Shown here piece after piece: positions 34,888-43,202 of a stretch of DNA of 64,000 bases. Each line of letters starts with the position of its first letter. Within the stretch, counting starts at the first letter, position 1. Made by a program: the position numbers and the translations under genes. The stretch is from the NCBI RefSeq assembly GCF_003231275.1, contig NZ_QKVL01000017.1:61243-125242 (forward strand). Direction: 5' to 3'. Below the pieces are notes generated by a model. That model searched no databases. It was not told the origin of the DNA and was given only the letters and a program-made list of their open reading frames with translations. This stretch comes from Pseudomonas huaxiensis (GTDB lineage Bacteria; Pseudomonadota; Gammaproteobacteria; Pseudomonadales; Pseudomonadaceae).

Positions 34888-35640
34888 ATGAAACGCCAGC
34901 CCCTCGATGACAGCTTCAAGGTCAACCGCAACCCCGTTACTCTGCGCGAAATCGTGCTCGACAAACTGCGCGGCGCGATCATGAACTTCCACCTCCTGCC
35001 CGGCGACCGCCTGGTCGAACGCGACCTCTGCGACCGCCTCGGCGTCAGCCGCACCTCCGTCCGTGAAGCCCTGCGCCACCTGGAATCCGAAGGCCTGGTG
35101 GAGTTCGCCGACGCCAAGGGCCCGCGCGTTGCCATCATCACCCTCGAAGACGCCCGCGATATCTATGAGCTGCGCTGTGTACTCGAAGGCCTGATCGTCC
35201 AGTTGTTCACCCTCAATGCCAAGGCCAAGGACATCCGCGCCCTGGAAAAGGCCCTCGAAGAAAACCGCGAGGCCCTCAAGGACGGCGAGCTGCAACAAGT
35301 GATCGACTCGGTGCAGGGCTTCTATGACGTGCTGCTGGAAGGCTCCGGCAACCATGTCGCCGCCACCCAGTTGCGCCAGTTGCAGGCGCGCATCAGCTAC
35401 CTGCGGGCCACTTCGGTGTCCCAGCAGAACCGTCGCGGCGCCAGCAACCAGGAAATGGAAAAGATCGTCGAAGCGATCAAGAGCGGCGATCCACTGGCCG
35501 CGCACCAGGCTTCCGTGGACCATGTCCGCGCCGCCGCCAAAGTGGCCCTGGACTACCTGCGTTCGAAACAGGACGACGCCGGCAAGATCCGCGAAATCGC
35601 CACCCCCATCGCTCTGAAAGAGCCCCGCATAGGTCGCTGA
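34888..35640 (+). CDS. GntR-family regulator with FCD domain
   Basis: The 250-residue protein has an N-terminal winged helix (LREIVLDKLRGAIMNFHLLP, GDRLVERDLCDRLGVSRTSV, REALRHLESEGLV) and a C-terminal all-helical FCD ligand domain (about 95-225) with YELRCVLEGLIVQLF and a late His/Asp set. FCD regulators bind organic acids or related effectors and release palindromic operators. I propose that it controls the three ATGGTAT(A/T)CCA sites at 21104, 21277 and 30752. The C-terminal tail is unusually Lys/Asp-rich. Confidence 0.9.
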   Translation: MKRQPLDDSFKVNRNPVTLREIVLDKLRGAIMNFHLLPGDRLVERDLCDRLGVSRTSVREALRHLESEGLVEFADAKGPRVAIITLEDARDIYELRCVLEGLIVQLFTLNAKAKDIRALEKALEENREALKDGELQQVIDSVQGFYDVLLEGSGNHVAATQLRQLQARISYLRATSVSQQNRRGASNQEMEKIVEAIKSGDPLAAHQASVDHVRAAAKVALDYLRSKQDDAGKIREIATPIALKEPRIGR

Positions 35641-35642
35641 TC

Positions 35643-36206
35643 ATGCCCGCCGTCCCGCGTTTCTGCCCGCAATGCTCCGCCGCGCTGCACCCGGGACGGC
35701 CCGAAGGCGACACCCACGAGCGGCTGCTGTGCGCCGCCTGCGGCTACATCCACTACGTCAATCCGAAGATCATCGCCGGCTGCATCATCGAGCGCGACGG
35801 CAAGTACCTGTTGTGCCAGCGCGCGATCCCACCGCGACCCGGCACCTGGACGCTGCCGGCGGGCTTCATGGAAGCCGGGGAAACCACCGAGCAGGCGGCA
35901 CTGCGCGAGGTCTGGGAAGAAACCGGCGTACGCGCCGATATCGTCTCGCCCTACTCGATCTTCAGCGTGCCGAAGATCAGCGAGGTGTACATCGTCTTCC
36001 GCGCCGTGGCCGTGGAAATCACCGGCCAGTACGGCCCGGAAACCCTCGACTGCCGCTTCTTCGCTCCTGACGAAATCCCTTGGGACGCCATCTACTACCC
36101 GGCGATCCGGCAGATCCTCGAACGCTATATCGAGGAACGCCAGGCCGGGGTCTACGGCATCTACATGGGCAACGACGACAGCGGCAAAGTCCACTTCATC
36201 CGCTGA
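35643..36206 (+). CDS. Nudix hydrolase with zinc ribbon
   Basis: The 187-residue protein has an N-terminal zinc ribbon (FCPQCSAAL and LLCAACGYI, two CxxC pairs) and a perfect Nudix box, GFMEAGETTEQAALREVWEE followed by TG. The layout recalls NADH pyrophosphatase NudC and relatives that cleave nucleoside diphosphate derivatives. It starts 2 bp after the GntR stop, so it shares that transcript, and it may clean up a nucleotide-like by-product of the catabolic regulon. It is convergent with the LysR gene, 3 bp apart. Confidence 0.88.
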   Translation: MPAVPRFCPQCSAALHPGRPEGDTHERLLCAACGYIHYVNPKIIAGCIIERDGKYLLCQRAIPPRPGTWTLPAGFMEAGETTEQAALREVWEETGVRADIVSPYSIFSVPKISEVYIVFRAVAVEITGQYGPETLDCRFFAPDEIPWDAIYYPAIRQILERYIEERQAGVYGIYMGNDDSGKVHFIR

Positions 36207-36209
36207 CGC

Positions 36210-37088
36210 TCAACCCAGTCGTTGCTTGAGAAATTCGATCAGCGCCTGCACCGGCCGGGCGCTCTGCCGGTGCTGCGGGTAGACCGCCGACAGTTGCAAC
36301 GGCTCCGGAGCGAACGCCGTCAGCACAGGCACCAGCGAACCGTCCTCCAGCGCATCGCCGACAATGAACGTCGGCAGGTAGGTGATGCCCATCCCGGCAA
36401 CCGCCGCTTCCCGCAACAAGTCTCCGTTGTTCGCCCGCATCCGTCCGCTCACCGTCACCACCCGTGCCTTGCCCTGCTCGACGAAACGCCATTGCACCTG
36501 GCGGCCATGGCCGTACGGCAGGCAATCGTGTTCGGCCAGATCATCCGGTCGCGCAGGAGTACCGCGTCGCGCCAGGTAGTCCGGGCTGGCGCAATAGACG
36601 CGGTCCATCGCAGCAAGGCGCCGGGCAATCAGCGTCGAGTCTTCCAGCACGCCGATGCGCAGCGCCAGATCGTAGCCCTCACCGAGCAGGTCCACCGAGC
36701 GGTCGCTAAGGTCCACTTCGACACTGACCTGCGGATAGCGCTGGAGAAACTCTGGCAGCAGCGTGCCCAGATGCGCCACGGCAAATGACAACGGCGCACT
36801 CAGGCGAACAGTGCCGCGGGGCTCGCTGGTCTGCCCGGCGATGCCCTGCTCCACCTGTTCCACTTCGGCCAGCAGGCGCTGGGCCGATTCGTAGTAACTC
36901 TGGCCCAATGGCGTCGGGTCCAGGCGCCGGGTCGAGCGGTTGAGCAGGCGTACACCCAGGCGCTCTTCCAATGCCATCAACCGCCGGCTGACGAACTGCT
37001 TGGACAAACCCAGCTTGTCAGCCGCAGCAGTGAAGCTGCCGGACTCCATGACCTGGGAAAAGATACGCATGTCTTCGAACGGGTTCAT
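36210..37088 (-). CDS. LysR-family transcriptional regulator
   Basis: Starting at ATG 37088 with AGGAAG upstream, the product is 292 residues. The N-terminal helix-turn-helix (FSQVMESGSFTAAADKLGLS, KQFVSRRLMALEERLGVRLL, NRSTRR) is followed by the LysR substrate domain (VRLSAPLSFAVAHLGTLLPE, then VSVEVDLSDRSVDLLGEGYD). It belongs to the CrgA-like branch (two-domain, no metal). No divergent partner gene is present; the next gene upstream, map, is on the same strand, 120 bp away. Confidence 0.9.
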   Translation of the reverse strand: MNPFEDMRIFSQVMESGSFTAAADKLGLSKQFVSRRLMALEERLGVRLLNRSTRRLDPTPLGQSYYESAQRLLAEVEQVEQGIAGQTSEPRGTVRLSAPLSFAVAHLGTLLPEFLQRYPQVSVEVDLSDRSVDLLGEGYDLALRIGVLEDSTLIARRLAAMDRVYCASPDYLARRGTPARPDDLAEHDCLPYGHGRQVQWRFVEQGKARVVTVSGRMRANNGDLLREAAVAGMGITYLPTFIVGDALEDGSLVPVLTAFAPEPLQLSAVYPQHRQSARPVQALIEFLKQRLG

Positions 37089-37208
37089 TGTCGCTTCCTG
37101 GTGGACAGTGACACGCCTTATAGCCGTTTTTCGGCCGTCCGGCACCTGAATAATCCATCCAGCTGCATGGCCTCTCGCGAGGCCATCGTTCAAGCGACGT
37201 CAGAGTGC

Positions 37209-37967
37209 TCAGCGCAGCTCTGGCCAGGTGGTGAGGACGTCGAAGCCGTCGTCGGTGACCACCACCATGTGTTCCCACTGCGCCGACAGCGAGCTATCGC
37301 GGGTGACCACCGTCCACTGGTCGGCCAGGGTCTGGGTCTGGCGCTTGCCGGCGTTGAGCATCGGCTCGATGGTGAAGATCATGCCCGGCTTGAGCTTCAT
37401 GCCCAAGCCGCGCTGGCCGAAGTGCAGGATTTGCGGATCGCCGTGATAGACCTGACCGATACCGTGGCCGCAATACTCGCGCACCACACTGAAACCGGCG
37501 CCCTCGCCCACGGACTGGATGGCGTGACCGATATCACCCAGCGTGGCTCCCGGGCGCACGCTCTTGATGCCGGCCCACATGGCGTCGAAGGTCACGTCCA
37601 CGAGTCGGCGCGCCTCGTCGCTGACCTCGCCGACGTAGTACATGCGGCTGGTGTCGCCGAACCAGCCATCCTTGATCACGGCGGTGTCGATATTGACGAT
37701 GTCGCCTTCCCTGAGCGTGCGGTTCGACGGAATGCCGTGGCAAACCACCTCGTTGACCGAGATGCAAATGGTCTTGGGAAAACCGTGGTAACCGACGTTG
37801 GCCGGAATCGCTTTCTGCACCTTGACGATGTAGTCGTTGCAGATGCGGTCCAGCTCATCGGTGGTGATGCCGGGCTGCACATGGGGCTTGATCATCGCCA
37901 GTACATCGGCGGCCAGCTCGGCGGCGACGCGTGCCTGGGCAATCTGCTCACGGGTATGAAGGGTCAC
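37209..37967 (-). CDS. map: Type I methionine aminopeptidase, second copy type
   Basis: I start at GTG 37967 (252 residues, VTLHTREQIAQAR), just after the stop of the ParD-like gene. The five metal ligands of MetAP-I are visible: D in NIDTAVIKDGWFGD, D in GDTSRMYYVG, H in CGHGIGQVYH, E in TIEPML, and E in QWEHMVV. It removes the initiator Met from new proteins. The usual housekeeping map of Pseudomonas lies beside rpsB, so this is probably an additional copy. Pairing with a ParD-like gene is a recurrent arrangement. Confidence 0.9.
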   Translation of the reverse strand: MTLHTREQIAQARVAAELAADVLAMIKPHVQPGITTDELDRICNDYIVKVQKAIPANVGYHGFPKTICISVNEVVCHGIPSNRTLREGDIVNIDTAVIKDGWFGDTSRMYYVGEVSDEARRLVDVTFDAMWAGIKSVRPGATLGDIGHAIQSVGEGAGFSVVREYCGHGIGQVYHGDPQILHFGQRGLGMKLKPGMIFTIEPMLNAGKRQTQTLADQWTVVTRDSSLSAQWEHMVVVTDDGFDVLTTWPELR

Positions 37968-37972
37968 GTTTC

Positions 37973-38227
37973 TCAATGCTGGGCTCCCATGCCGGTCGAC
38001 AGCGACGTGCTGTCCAGCGCGCAAACCCGCTTGAGATCGAGGCCGCCCTGCTGCTCGGCCTGGATCAGCAGGCGGCAGATTTCATTGTGGTTCAGGTCGG
38101 GGTGCAGCTCGGCGAGCATGCCGATACGCATCCAGTGTTCGGCCTGCGCATTGATGGAACGGCTGAGCGCGTTGCTCGCGACGCGAAGACTCTCATGCAT
38201 TGATTCTGAGATTTTTACGATACCCAC
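37973..38227 (-). CDS. ParD-like protein upstream of map
   Basis: The 84-residue product starts at GTG 38227 with AGGAA upstream. The N-terminus, GIVKISESMHESLRVASNAL, then SRSINAQAEHWMRIGMLAEL, looks like a ribbon-helix-helix antitoxin fold (ParD-like family PF11903). No RelE/ParE-type toxin adjoins it. Instead it precedes a methionine aminopeptidase by 5 bp. It may be an autoregulator of that pair. Confidence 0.82.
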   Translation of the reverse strand: MGIVKISESMHESLRVASNALSRSINAQAEHWMRIGMLAELHPDLNHNEICRLLIQAEQQGGLDLKRVCALDSTSLSTGMGAQH

Positions 38228-38411
38228 GGAAAGTTCCTATATGAAACGCTGATGTTTCGTATATTAGCCGAAAACTTGCGCTAGGTAACATTTCCCGCTT
38301 GATCCGCTGTACGGCAGCGCGCTGGAAAAGCACAGTTTCACGCTTACGCTTTACAGGCAGGGCCGCCGGCCCCGCCGAACCCTGTGTCGTGTCAGTCAAG
38401 GAAGTCGCCGC

Positions 38412-39014
38412 GTGCCCTCCATCTACCAACTCAAACCCCGCTTCCAGGCGCTGTTGCGCCCGGGTGTCAGCCGCCTTCATCAGCGCGGCGTCACCGCCAA
38501 CCAGGTGACCGTCGTCGCCGCCCTCGTCTCCGTCCTGCTCGGTCTGCTGCTGGCCTGGGGCAGTCAACACGCCTGGCTGTTCGCCCTGTTGCCACTGTGG
38601 ATGCTGCTGCGCATGGCGCTCAATGCGGTGGACGGCATGCTCGCCCGCGAATTCGGCCAGCAGTCGCGGCTGGGCGCCTACCTCAACGAACTCTGCGACC
38701 TGATCGCCGATGCCGCGCTGTACCTGCCGTTCGCCCTGCTGCCCGGTGTCTCGCCGTTGCTGGTGGTACTGGTGGTGTTCGCCTCGCTCATCAGCGAATA
38801 CGCCGGGGTCATGGGCCCGCTGGCCGGTGCCTCGCGGCGCTACGACGGGCCCATGGGCAAAAGCGACCGGGCCTTCGTCTTCGGTGCGCTGGGCCTGGCC
38901 GTGGCCTTCGCCATTCCCGCCGCCTGGGTCAACGGCGTGCTACTGGTGGTCCTGCTGCTTTCCCTCTATACCCTCTACAACCGGGTGCGCCGAGGTCTCG
39001 ACGAAACCCGCTGA
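38412..39014 (+). CDS. ynbA: CDP-alcohol phosphatidyltransferase-like protein (YnbA type)
   Basis: The 200-residue membrane protein carries the CDP-alcohol phosphotransferase motif with two changes: N71-x2-D74-G75-x2-A78-R79-x8-G88-x3-N92-x3-D96, where canonical enzymes have Asp at 71 and 92. My recollection of E. coli YnbA also has these Asn residues, so they may be typical of the subgroup. It should exchange CMP for an alcohol on a CDP-activated lipid at the inner membrane. It is the first gene of a six-gene lipid operon; the next gene starts 27 bp later. Confidence 0.85.
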   Translation: MPSIYQLKPRFQALLRPGVSRLHQRGVTANQVTVVAALVSVLLGLLLAWGSQHAWLFALLPLWMLLRMALNAVDGMLAREFGQQSRLGAYLNELCDLIADAALYLPFALLPGVSPLLVVLVVFASLISEYAGVMGPLAGASRRYDGPMGKSDRAFVFGALGLAVAFAIPAAWVNGVLLVVLLLSLYTLYNRVRRGLDETR

Positions 39015-39041
39015 TTCTCTCGCCGGATAAGGATCTGTCCC

Positions 39042-40799
39042 ATGCGCCAGGCGCAATCACTGCACTTCACCACCCATGACGGCGTCGAGCTGTATTACCG
39101 CCACTGGCCGGCGCAACGCGAGCCGGGCCAGCCGAAACGCGCGCTGGTGATGTTCCACCGCGGCCACGAACACGGCGGGCGCATGGCGCATCTGGTGGAT
39201 GAACTCAACCTGCCCGACCACGACTTCTTCGCCTGGGACGCGCGCGGCCACGGCCAGTCCCCCGGCACCCGAGGCGATAGCCCCGGCTTCGCCACCAGCG
39301 TGCGCGACGTGCAGACCTTCATCGAACACATCACTCGCCAGCACGACATCGCTGAGGAAGACATGGCCGTGCTGGCACAGAGCGTCGGCGCGGTGCTGAT
39401 CGCCACCTGGGCCCACGACTATGCGCCGAAGGTGCGCTGCCTGGTGCTTGCCTCGCCGGCCTTCAGCATCAAGCTCTACGTGCCCTTCGCCCGCCCCGGC
39501 CTGAAACTGCTGCGGGCCTGGCGCGGCAATTTTTTCGTCAACAGCTACGTCAAGCCGGCGCTGCTCAGCCATGACCCCGAGCGGGTGATGTCCTACACCA
39601 GCGACCCGCTGATCACCCGGCCAATCTCGGTGAACATGCTGCTCGGGCTGTACGACGCCGCCGACCGCGTGGTGGCCGATGCCCAGGCGATCCAGATCCC
39701 GACCCAGGTGCTGATTTCCGGCGCCGACGTGGTGGTGCGGCGCAAACCGCAGGAACAGTTCTTCGACCGCCTCGGCACCCTGCACAAGGAAAAGCACATC
39801 CTTCCCGGCTTCTTCCACGACACCCTCGGCGAGCGTGATCGCGCCCATGCCCTGGCGCGGATCCGCCGTTTCGTCGGCCAGTGCTTCCAGCAGCCGGCCG
39901 AGCGTCCTTCGCTGCTCGATGCCGACCGCCAGGGCGCCAGTTGCGCCGAAGCGGAAAGCCTCGCCGCGCCGTTGCCGAAATACTCACCGCGCAACCTCTA
40001 CTGGCAAGCCACCCGCGCCTCGCTGCGCCTGGGCAAGCAGTTGTCCGAAGGGGTCAAGCTCGGTTTCGACACCGGCTTCGACTCCGGCAGCACCCTGGAC
40101 TACGTCTACCGCAACCAGCCCAACGGCAAGGGCAAGCTCGGCCAGCTGGTCGACCGCAACTACCTCGATGCCATTGGCTGGCGCGGCATCCGCCAGCGCA
40201 AGCTGCACGCCGAGGAACTGCTGCGCAACGCTATCGAACGCCTGCGCCAGCAGGGTCGTCCGGTGCATATCGTCGATATCGCCGCCGGCCATGGCCGCTA
40301 CATCCTTGAGGCTCTGCAAGGACTGGAACAACGCCCCGACTCGATCCTGCTGCGCGACTACAGCGAACTCAACGTCACCCAGGGCAACGCCCTGATCAGC
40401 GAGAAAGGCCTGGGCGACATTGCCCGCTTCGTTCAGGGCGATGCCTTCGACCGCGCCTCCCTCGCCGCGCTTGACCCCAAACCCACGCTGGCGGTGGTCT
40501 CCGGGCTGTATGAACTGTTCCCCGACAACGACCTGGTGCGCACGTCGCTGGCCGGCCTTGCCGAGGCGATCGAAGACGGCGGCTACCTGGTCTACACCGG
40601 CCAGCCGTGGCACCCGCAACTGGAGATGATCGCCCGCGCACTGACCAGCCATCGCGGCGGCGAAGCCTGGGTCATGCGGCGGCGCAGCCAGGCGGAAATG
40701 GACCAGTTGGTGCAGGCGGCGGGCTTCCGCAAGCTGGAGCAGCGCATCGATGAATGGGGCATCTTCAGCGTCAGCCTCGCCCAACGGGTGCGCGAATGA
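39042..40799 (+). CDS. ynbC: Alpha/beta hydrolase-methyltransferase fusion (YnbC type)
   Basis: The 585-residue protein has an N-terminal monoacylglycerol-lipase-like hydrolase (about 1-285): MFHRGHEHGGRMAHLVDELN, WDARGHGQSPG, and nucleophile Ser114 in LAQSVGAV. A C-terminal SAM-dependent methyltransferase-like domain (about 305-585) follows, with VDIAAGHGRYILEALQ as motif I. The same fusion occurs in E. coli YnbC. The first half could trim an acyl chain and the second methylate a head group, but neither activity is shown. It overlaps the next start by 4 bp. Confidence 0.87.
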   Translation: MRQAQSLHFTTHDGVELYYRHWPAQREPGQPKRALVMFHRGHEHGGRMAHLVDELNLPDHDFFAWDARGHGQSPGTRGDSPGFATSVRDVQTFIEHITRQHDIAEEDMAVLAQSVGAVLIATWAHDYAPKVRCLVLASPAFSIKLYVPFARPGLKLLRAWRGNFFVNSYVKPALLSHDPERVMSYTSDPLITRPISVNMLLGLYDAADRVVADAQAIQIPTQVLISGADVVVRRKPQEQFFDRLGTLHKEKHILPGFFHDTLGERDRAHALARIRRFVGQCFQQPAERPSLLDADRQGASCAEAESLAAPLPKYSPRNLYWQATRASLRLGKQLSEGVKLGFDTGFDSGSTLDYVYRNQPNGKGKLGQLVDRNYLDAIGWRGIRQRKLHAEELLRNAIERLRQQGRPVHIVDIAAGHGRYILEALQGLEQRPDSILLRDYSELNVTQGNALISEKGLGDIARFVQGDAFDRASLAALDPKPTLAVVSGLYELFPDNDLVRTSLAGLAEAIEDGGYLVYTGQPWHPQLEMIARALTSHRGGEAWVMRRRSQAEMDQLVQAAGFRKLEQRIDEWGIFSVSLAQRVRE

Positions 40800-42115
40800 G
40801 CGTACCCCGCGAGCCCGGCCTGATTCGCCGTGGCGTGCTCTGGCTGTTGTTGCTCGGCCCGCTGTTCTTCATCAGCTACGGCCTGAGCAACAGCTTCACC
40901 GCCCAGCGTACCGATGTCGGCAGCCTGGTGTTCGCCTGGGAGCGGCACGTGCCGCTGTGGTCGTGGACGATCATTCCGTACTGGTCCATCGACCTGCTCT
41001 ACGGCCTGTCCTTCCTGGTGCCGCGCACCCGTGGCGAAATGGACCGCCACGCCCTGCGCCTGCTCAGCGCCCAGCTCATCTGCATCGTCTGCTTCCTGCT
41101 CTGGCCACTGCGCTTCACCTTCGAACGCCCCGAACTGGATGGCGTGTTCGGCTGGCTGTTCGATGTGCTGATGGGCTTCGACAAGCCTTACAACCAGGCG
41201 CCGTCGCTGCACATCGCGCTTCTGGTGGTGATCTGGGCGATGTTCGCCCGGCATACCCGCGGCGTGTTGCTGCGCGGGATGCTGCATGTGTGGATGGTGC
41301 TGATCGGCCTGTCGGTGCTGACCACCTGGCAACACCATTTCATCGACCTGCCCACCGGCGCGCTCGCCGGTTTCCTCTGCCTCTGGCTGTGGCCACGGGA
41401 AGGATCCTCACCCCTGCACCTCACCCGCCTGCCCGACACGCCGGAGCGCTACCGCCTGGCCTGGCGTTATGCGCTCGGTGCCGCGCTGCTGGCGGGCGCG
41501 GCATTCGTCCTCAAGGGCGGCTGGCTGTGGCTGCTGTGGCCCGGGCTGGCGGCGTTGATGGTGGCGCTGAACTACCTGCTGTTCGGCGCCGGCGGCTTTC
41601 AGAAACGCGCCGATGGCACTCAGCCGTGCGCCGTGCGCTGGCTACTGGCGCCGTACCTTGCGGTGGCCTGGATCAATTCGCGACTGTGGACCCGGCGTCA
41701 CCCGCAAGCCGACGAAGTCTGCGCCGGGGTGTTCCTCGGACGCCTGCCGGCGCGGGGCGAAGCCACGGCATTCGCCGCAGTGGTCGACCTGTGCGCCGAG
41801 CTGCCGCTGAAAGTCCTCCCCGGTCAACACTACCGCAGCCTGCCGAGCCTGGACCTAGTGGTGCCGGAACAGGCGCTGTGCCGTGAAGCGGCGGCCGCCA
41901 TCGAAACACTGCGCGGCCACGGTCCACTGCTGGTCTGCTGCGCCCTGGGCTACTCGCGCAGCGCCTGCGCCGTGGCGGCGTGGCTGCTGCTCAGCGGGCG
42001 CTGCGCCGATGTCACTACCGCCGAAACCCTGATTCGCCGCGCCCGCCCCGGCGTGGTCCTGCACCCGGCGCACCGGCGCCTGCTGGAAAGCCTGCAACCC
42101 GGAGCCTGGCCATGA
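40796..42115 (+). CDS. ynbD: PAP2 phosphatase fused to dual-specificity phosphatase (YnbD type)
   Basis: From ATG 40796 the 439-residue product begins with a polytopic PAP2-like lipid phosphatase: PSLH at 136-139 and TTWQHHFIDLPTG around 177-188 with H180/H181 and D184. The C-terminal third is a soluble tyrosine/dual-specificity phosphatase domain with CX5R at 382-388 (CALGYSR). It may remove phosphate from a phosphatidyl head group as PgpA/PTPMT1 do for PGP. ATGA overlaps link it to both neighbours. Confidence 0.88.
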   Translation: MSVPREPGLIRRGVLWLLLLGPLFFISYGLSNSFTAQRTDVGSLVFAWERHVPLWSWTIIPYWSIDLLYGLSFLVPRTRGEMDRHALRLLSAQLICIVCFLLWPLRFTFERPELDGVFGWLFDVLMGFDKPYNQAPSLHIALLVVIWAMFARHTRGVLLRGMLHVWMVLIGLSVLTTWQHHFIDLPTGALAGFLCLWLWPREGSSPLHLTRLPDTPERYRLAWRYALGAALLAGAAFVLKGGWLWLLWPGLAALMVALNYLLFGAGGFQKRADGTQPCAVRWLLAPYLAVAWINSRLWTRRHPQADEVCAGVFLGRLPARGEATAFAAVVDLCAELPLKVLPGQHYRSLPSLDLVVPEQALCREAAAAIETLRGHGPLLVCCALGYSRSACAVAAWLLLSGRCADVTTAETLIRRARPGVVLHPAHRRLLESLQPGAWP

Positions 42116-42567
42116 GCGAAGATGCCCAGCTTGCCCTGGCCGCCCGCCTGCTCGCGCGCGGCCCACAGATCGAGCGTCTGTCCGACGGCATCAGCCTGCT
42201 GGCCCTAGCCTACGGGCTGGCGCCGCTGCTGATCGCCGCCAGCCACCCGCGACTGGCCAGCCTGCTCTGCGCCGTGCTGGTGGTGCTCGGTATCGCGCAG
42301 AAGTATTTCGCCCTGCGGGTCGCCCTCGATGCCGACCTGATCGCCAACCTTGCCAACGACGCCGGACGCCTGAGCAGCCGCACCCGGGCGCTGGACCAGG
42401 CCCTTCACGAACTCGGCCTGAAACCCGCCGCCGGCCGTGAGCGGGACTGGCCATCGCGCTGCCGCGGCGCTTTGCGCCTGCTGCGCGGCCAGGCATTGTG
42501 CCTGGGGTTGCAGGTTTTCCTCGCCGTGCTCACGCTGCTTTCCCTGCCCTGGCTTCCGGCCGCATAA
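42112..42567 (+). CDS. Small membrane protein of the lipid operon
   Basis: The 151-residue product has two hydrophobic segments near 30-65 (LLALAYGLAPLLIAASHPRL ... LCAVLVVLGIAQ) and one at the C-terminus (LGLQVFLAVLTLLSLPWLP), joined by a charged helix. I recognise no family. It overlaps the phosphatase gene by 4 bp and is followed after 10 bp by the acyltransferase, so it belongs to the operon. It has no counterpart that I know of in E. coli ynbABCD. Confidence 0.75.
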   Translation: MSEDAQLALAARLLARGPQIERLSDGISLLALAYGLAPLLIAASHPRLASLLCAVLVVLGIAQKYFALRVALDADLIANLANDAGRLSSRTRALDQALHELGLKPAAGRERDWPSRCRGALRLLRGQALCLGLQVFLAVLTLLSLPWLPAA

Positions 42568-42577
42568 GGACGTTTTC

Positions 42578-43201
42578 ATGCTTGCTGCCTTCACCGCCTT
42601 CCTCATCACCTCCTTCGCCCGCCTGGTCACCGGCGCCCGCGCCCTGTGGCTGGGCTGCAGCCCGCTGCCGGTGCAGCGGCTGTATTTCGCCAACCACAGC
42701 AGCCACGGCGACTTCGTGCTGATCTGGGCCTCGCTGCCCGAGCCGCTGCGCCAGCGCACCCGTCCGGTGGCCGGCGCCGACTACTGGCTCAAGCCCGGCG
42801 TGCGCAATTTCTTGATCAGCAAGGTGTTCAACGGTGTGCTGCTGGACCGCCAGCGCAACGGACCCGACGCCGATCCGCTGCAACCGGTCAAGGACGCTCT
42901 GGCCCAGGGCGACTCGCTGATCTTCTTCCCGGAAGGCACCCGCAACCTCGGCGATGAGCCGCTGCTGCCGTTCAAAAGCGGCCTGTTTCATCTGGCTGCG
43001 GCGCAGCCGCAAGTCGAACTGGTGCCGGTGTGGATCGCCAACCTCAACCGCGTCATGCCCAAGGGCCGCACCCTGCCGTTGCCGCTGCTGTGCACCCTGA
43101 GCTTCGGCGAGCCGCTGCAACTGGCGCCGGACGAAAGCAAGCAGGCTTTTCTCGAACGCGCCAGCCACGCCCTGCTGGCCCTCGCGCCGAAGGAGGTCTG
43201 A
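42578..43201 (+). CDS. 1-acyl-glycerol-3-phosphate acyltransferase-like (PlsC family)
   Basis: The 207-residue protein has the catalytic HX4D motif (NHSSHGD, H40 and D45) and the glycerophosphate-binding FPEGTR at 117-122. It should acylate a lysophospholipid or related acceptor at the inner membrane. It is shorter than housekeeping PlsC (about 245 residues). It precedes the CdsA-like gene by 1 bp between stop and start codons, and the pair could rebuild CDP-diacylglycerol from a lyso precursor. Confidence 0.88.
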   Translation: MLAAFTAFLITSFARLVTGARALWLGCSPLPVQRLYFANHSSHGDFVLIWASLPEPLRQRTRPVAGADYWLKPGVRNFLISKVFNGVLLDRQRNGPDADPLQPVKDALAQGDSLIFFPEGTRNLGDEPLLPFKSGLFHLAAAQPQVELVPVWIANLNRVMPKGRTLPLPLLCTLSFGEPLQLAPDESKQAFLERASHALLALAPKEV

Positions 43202-43202
43202 A

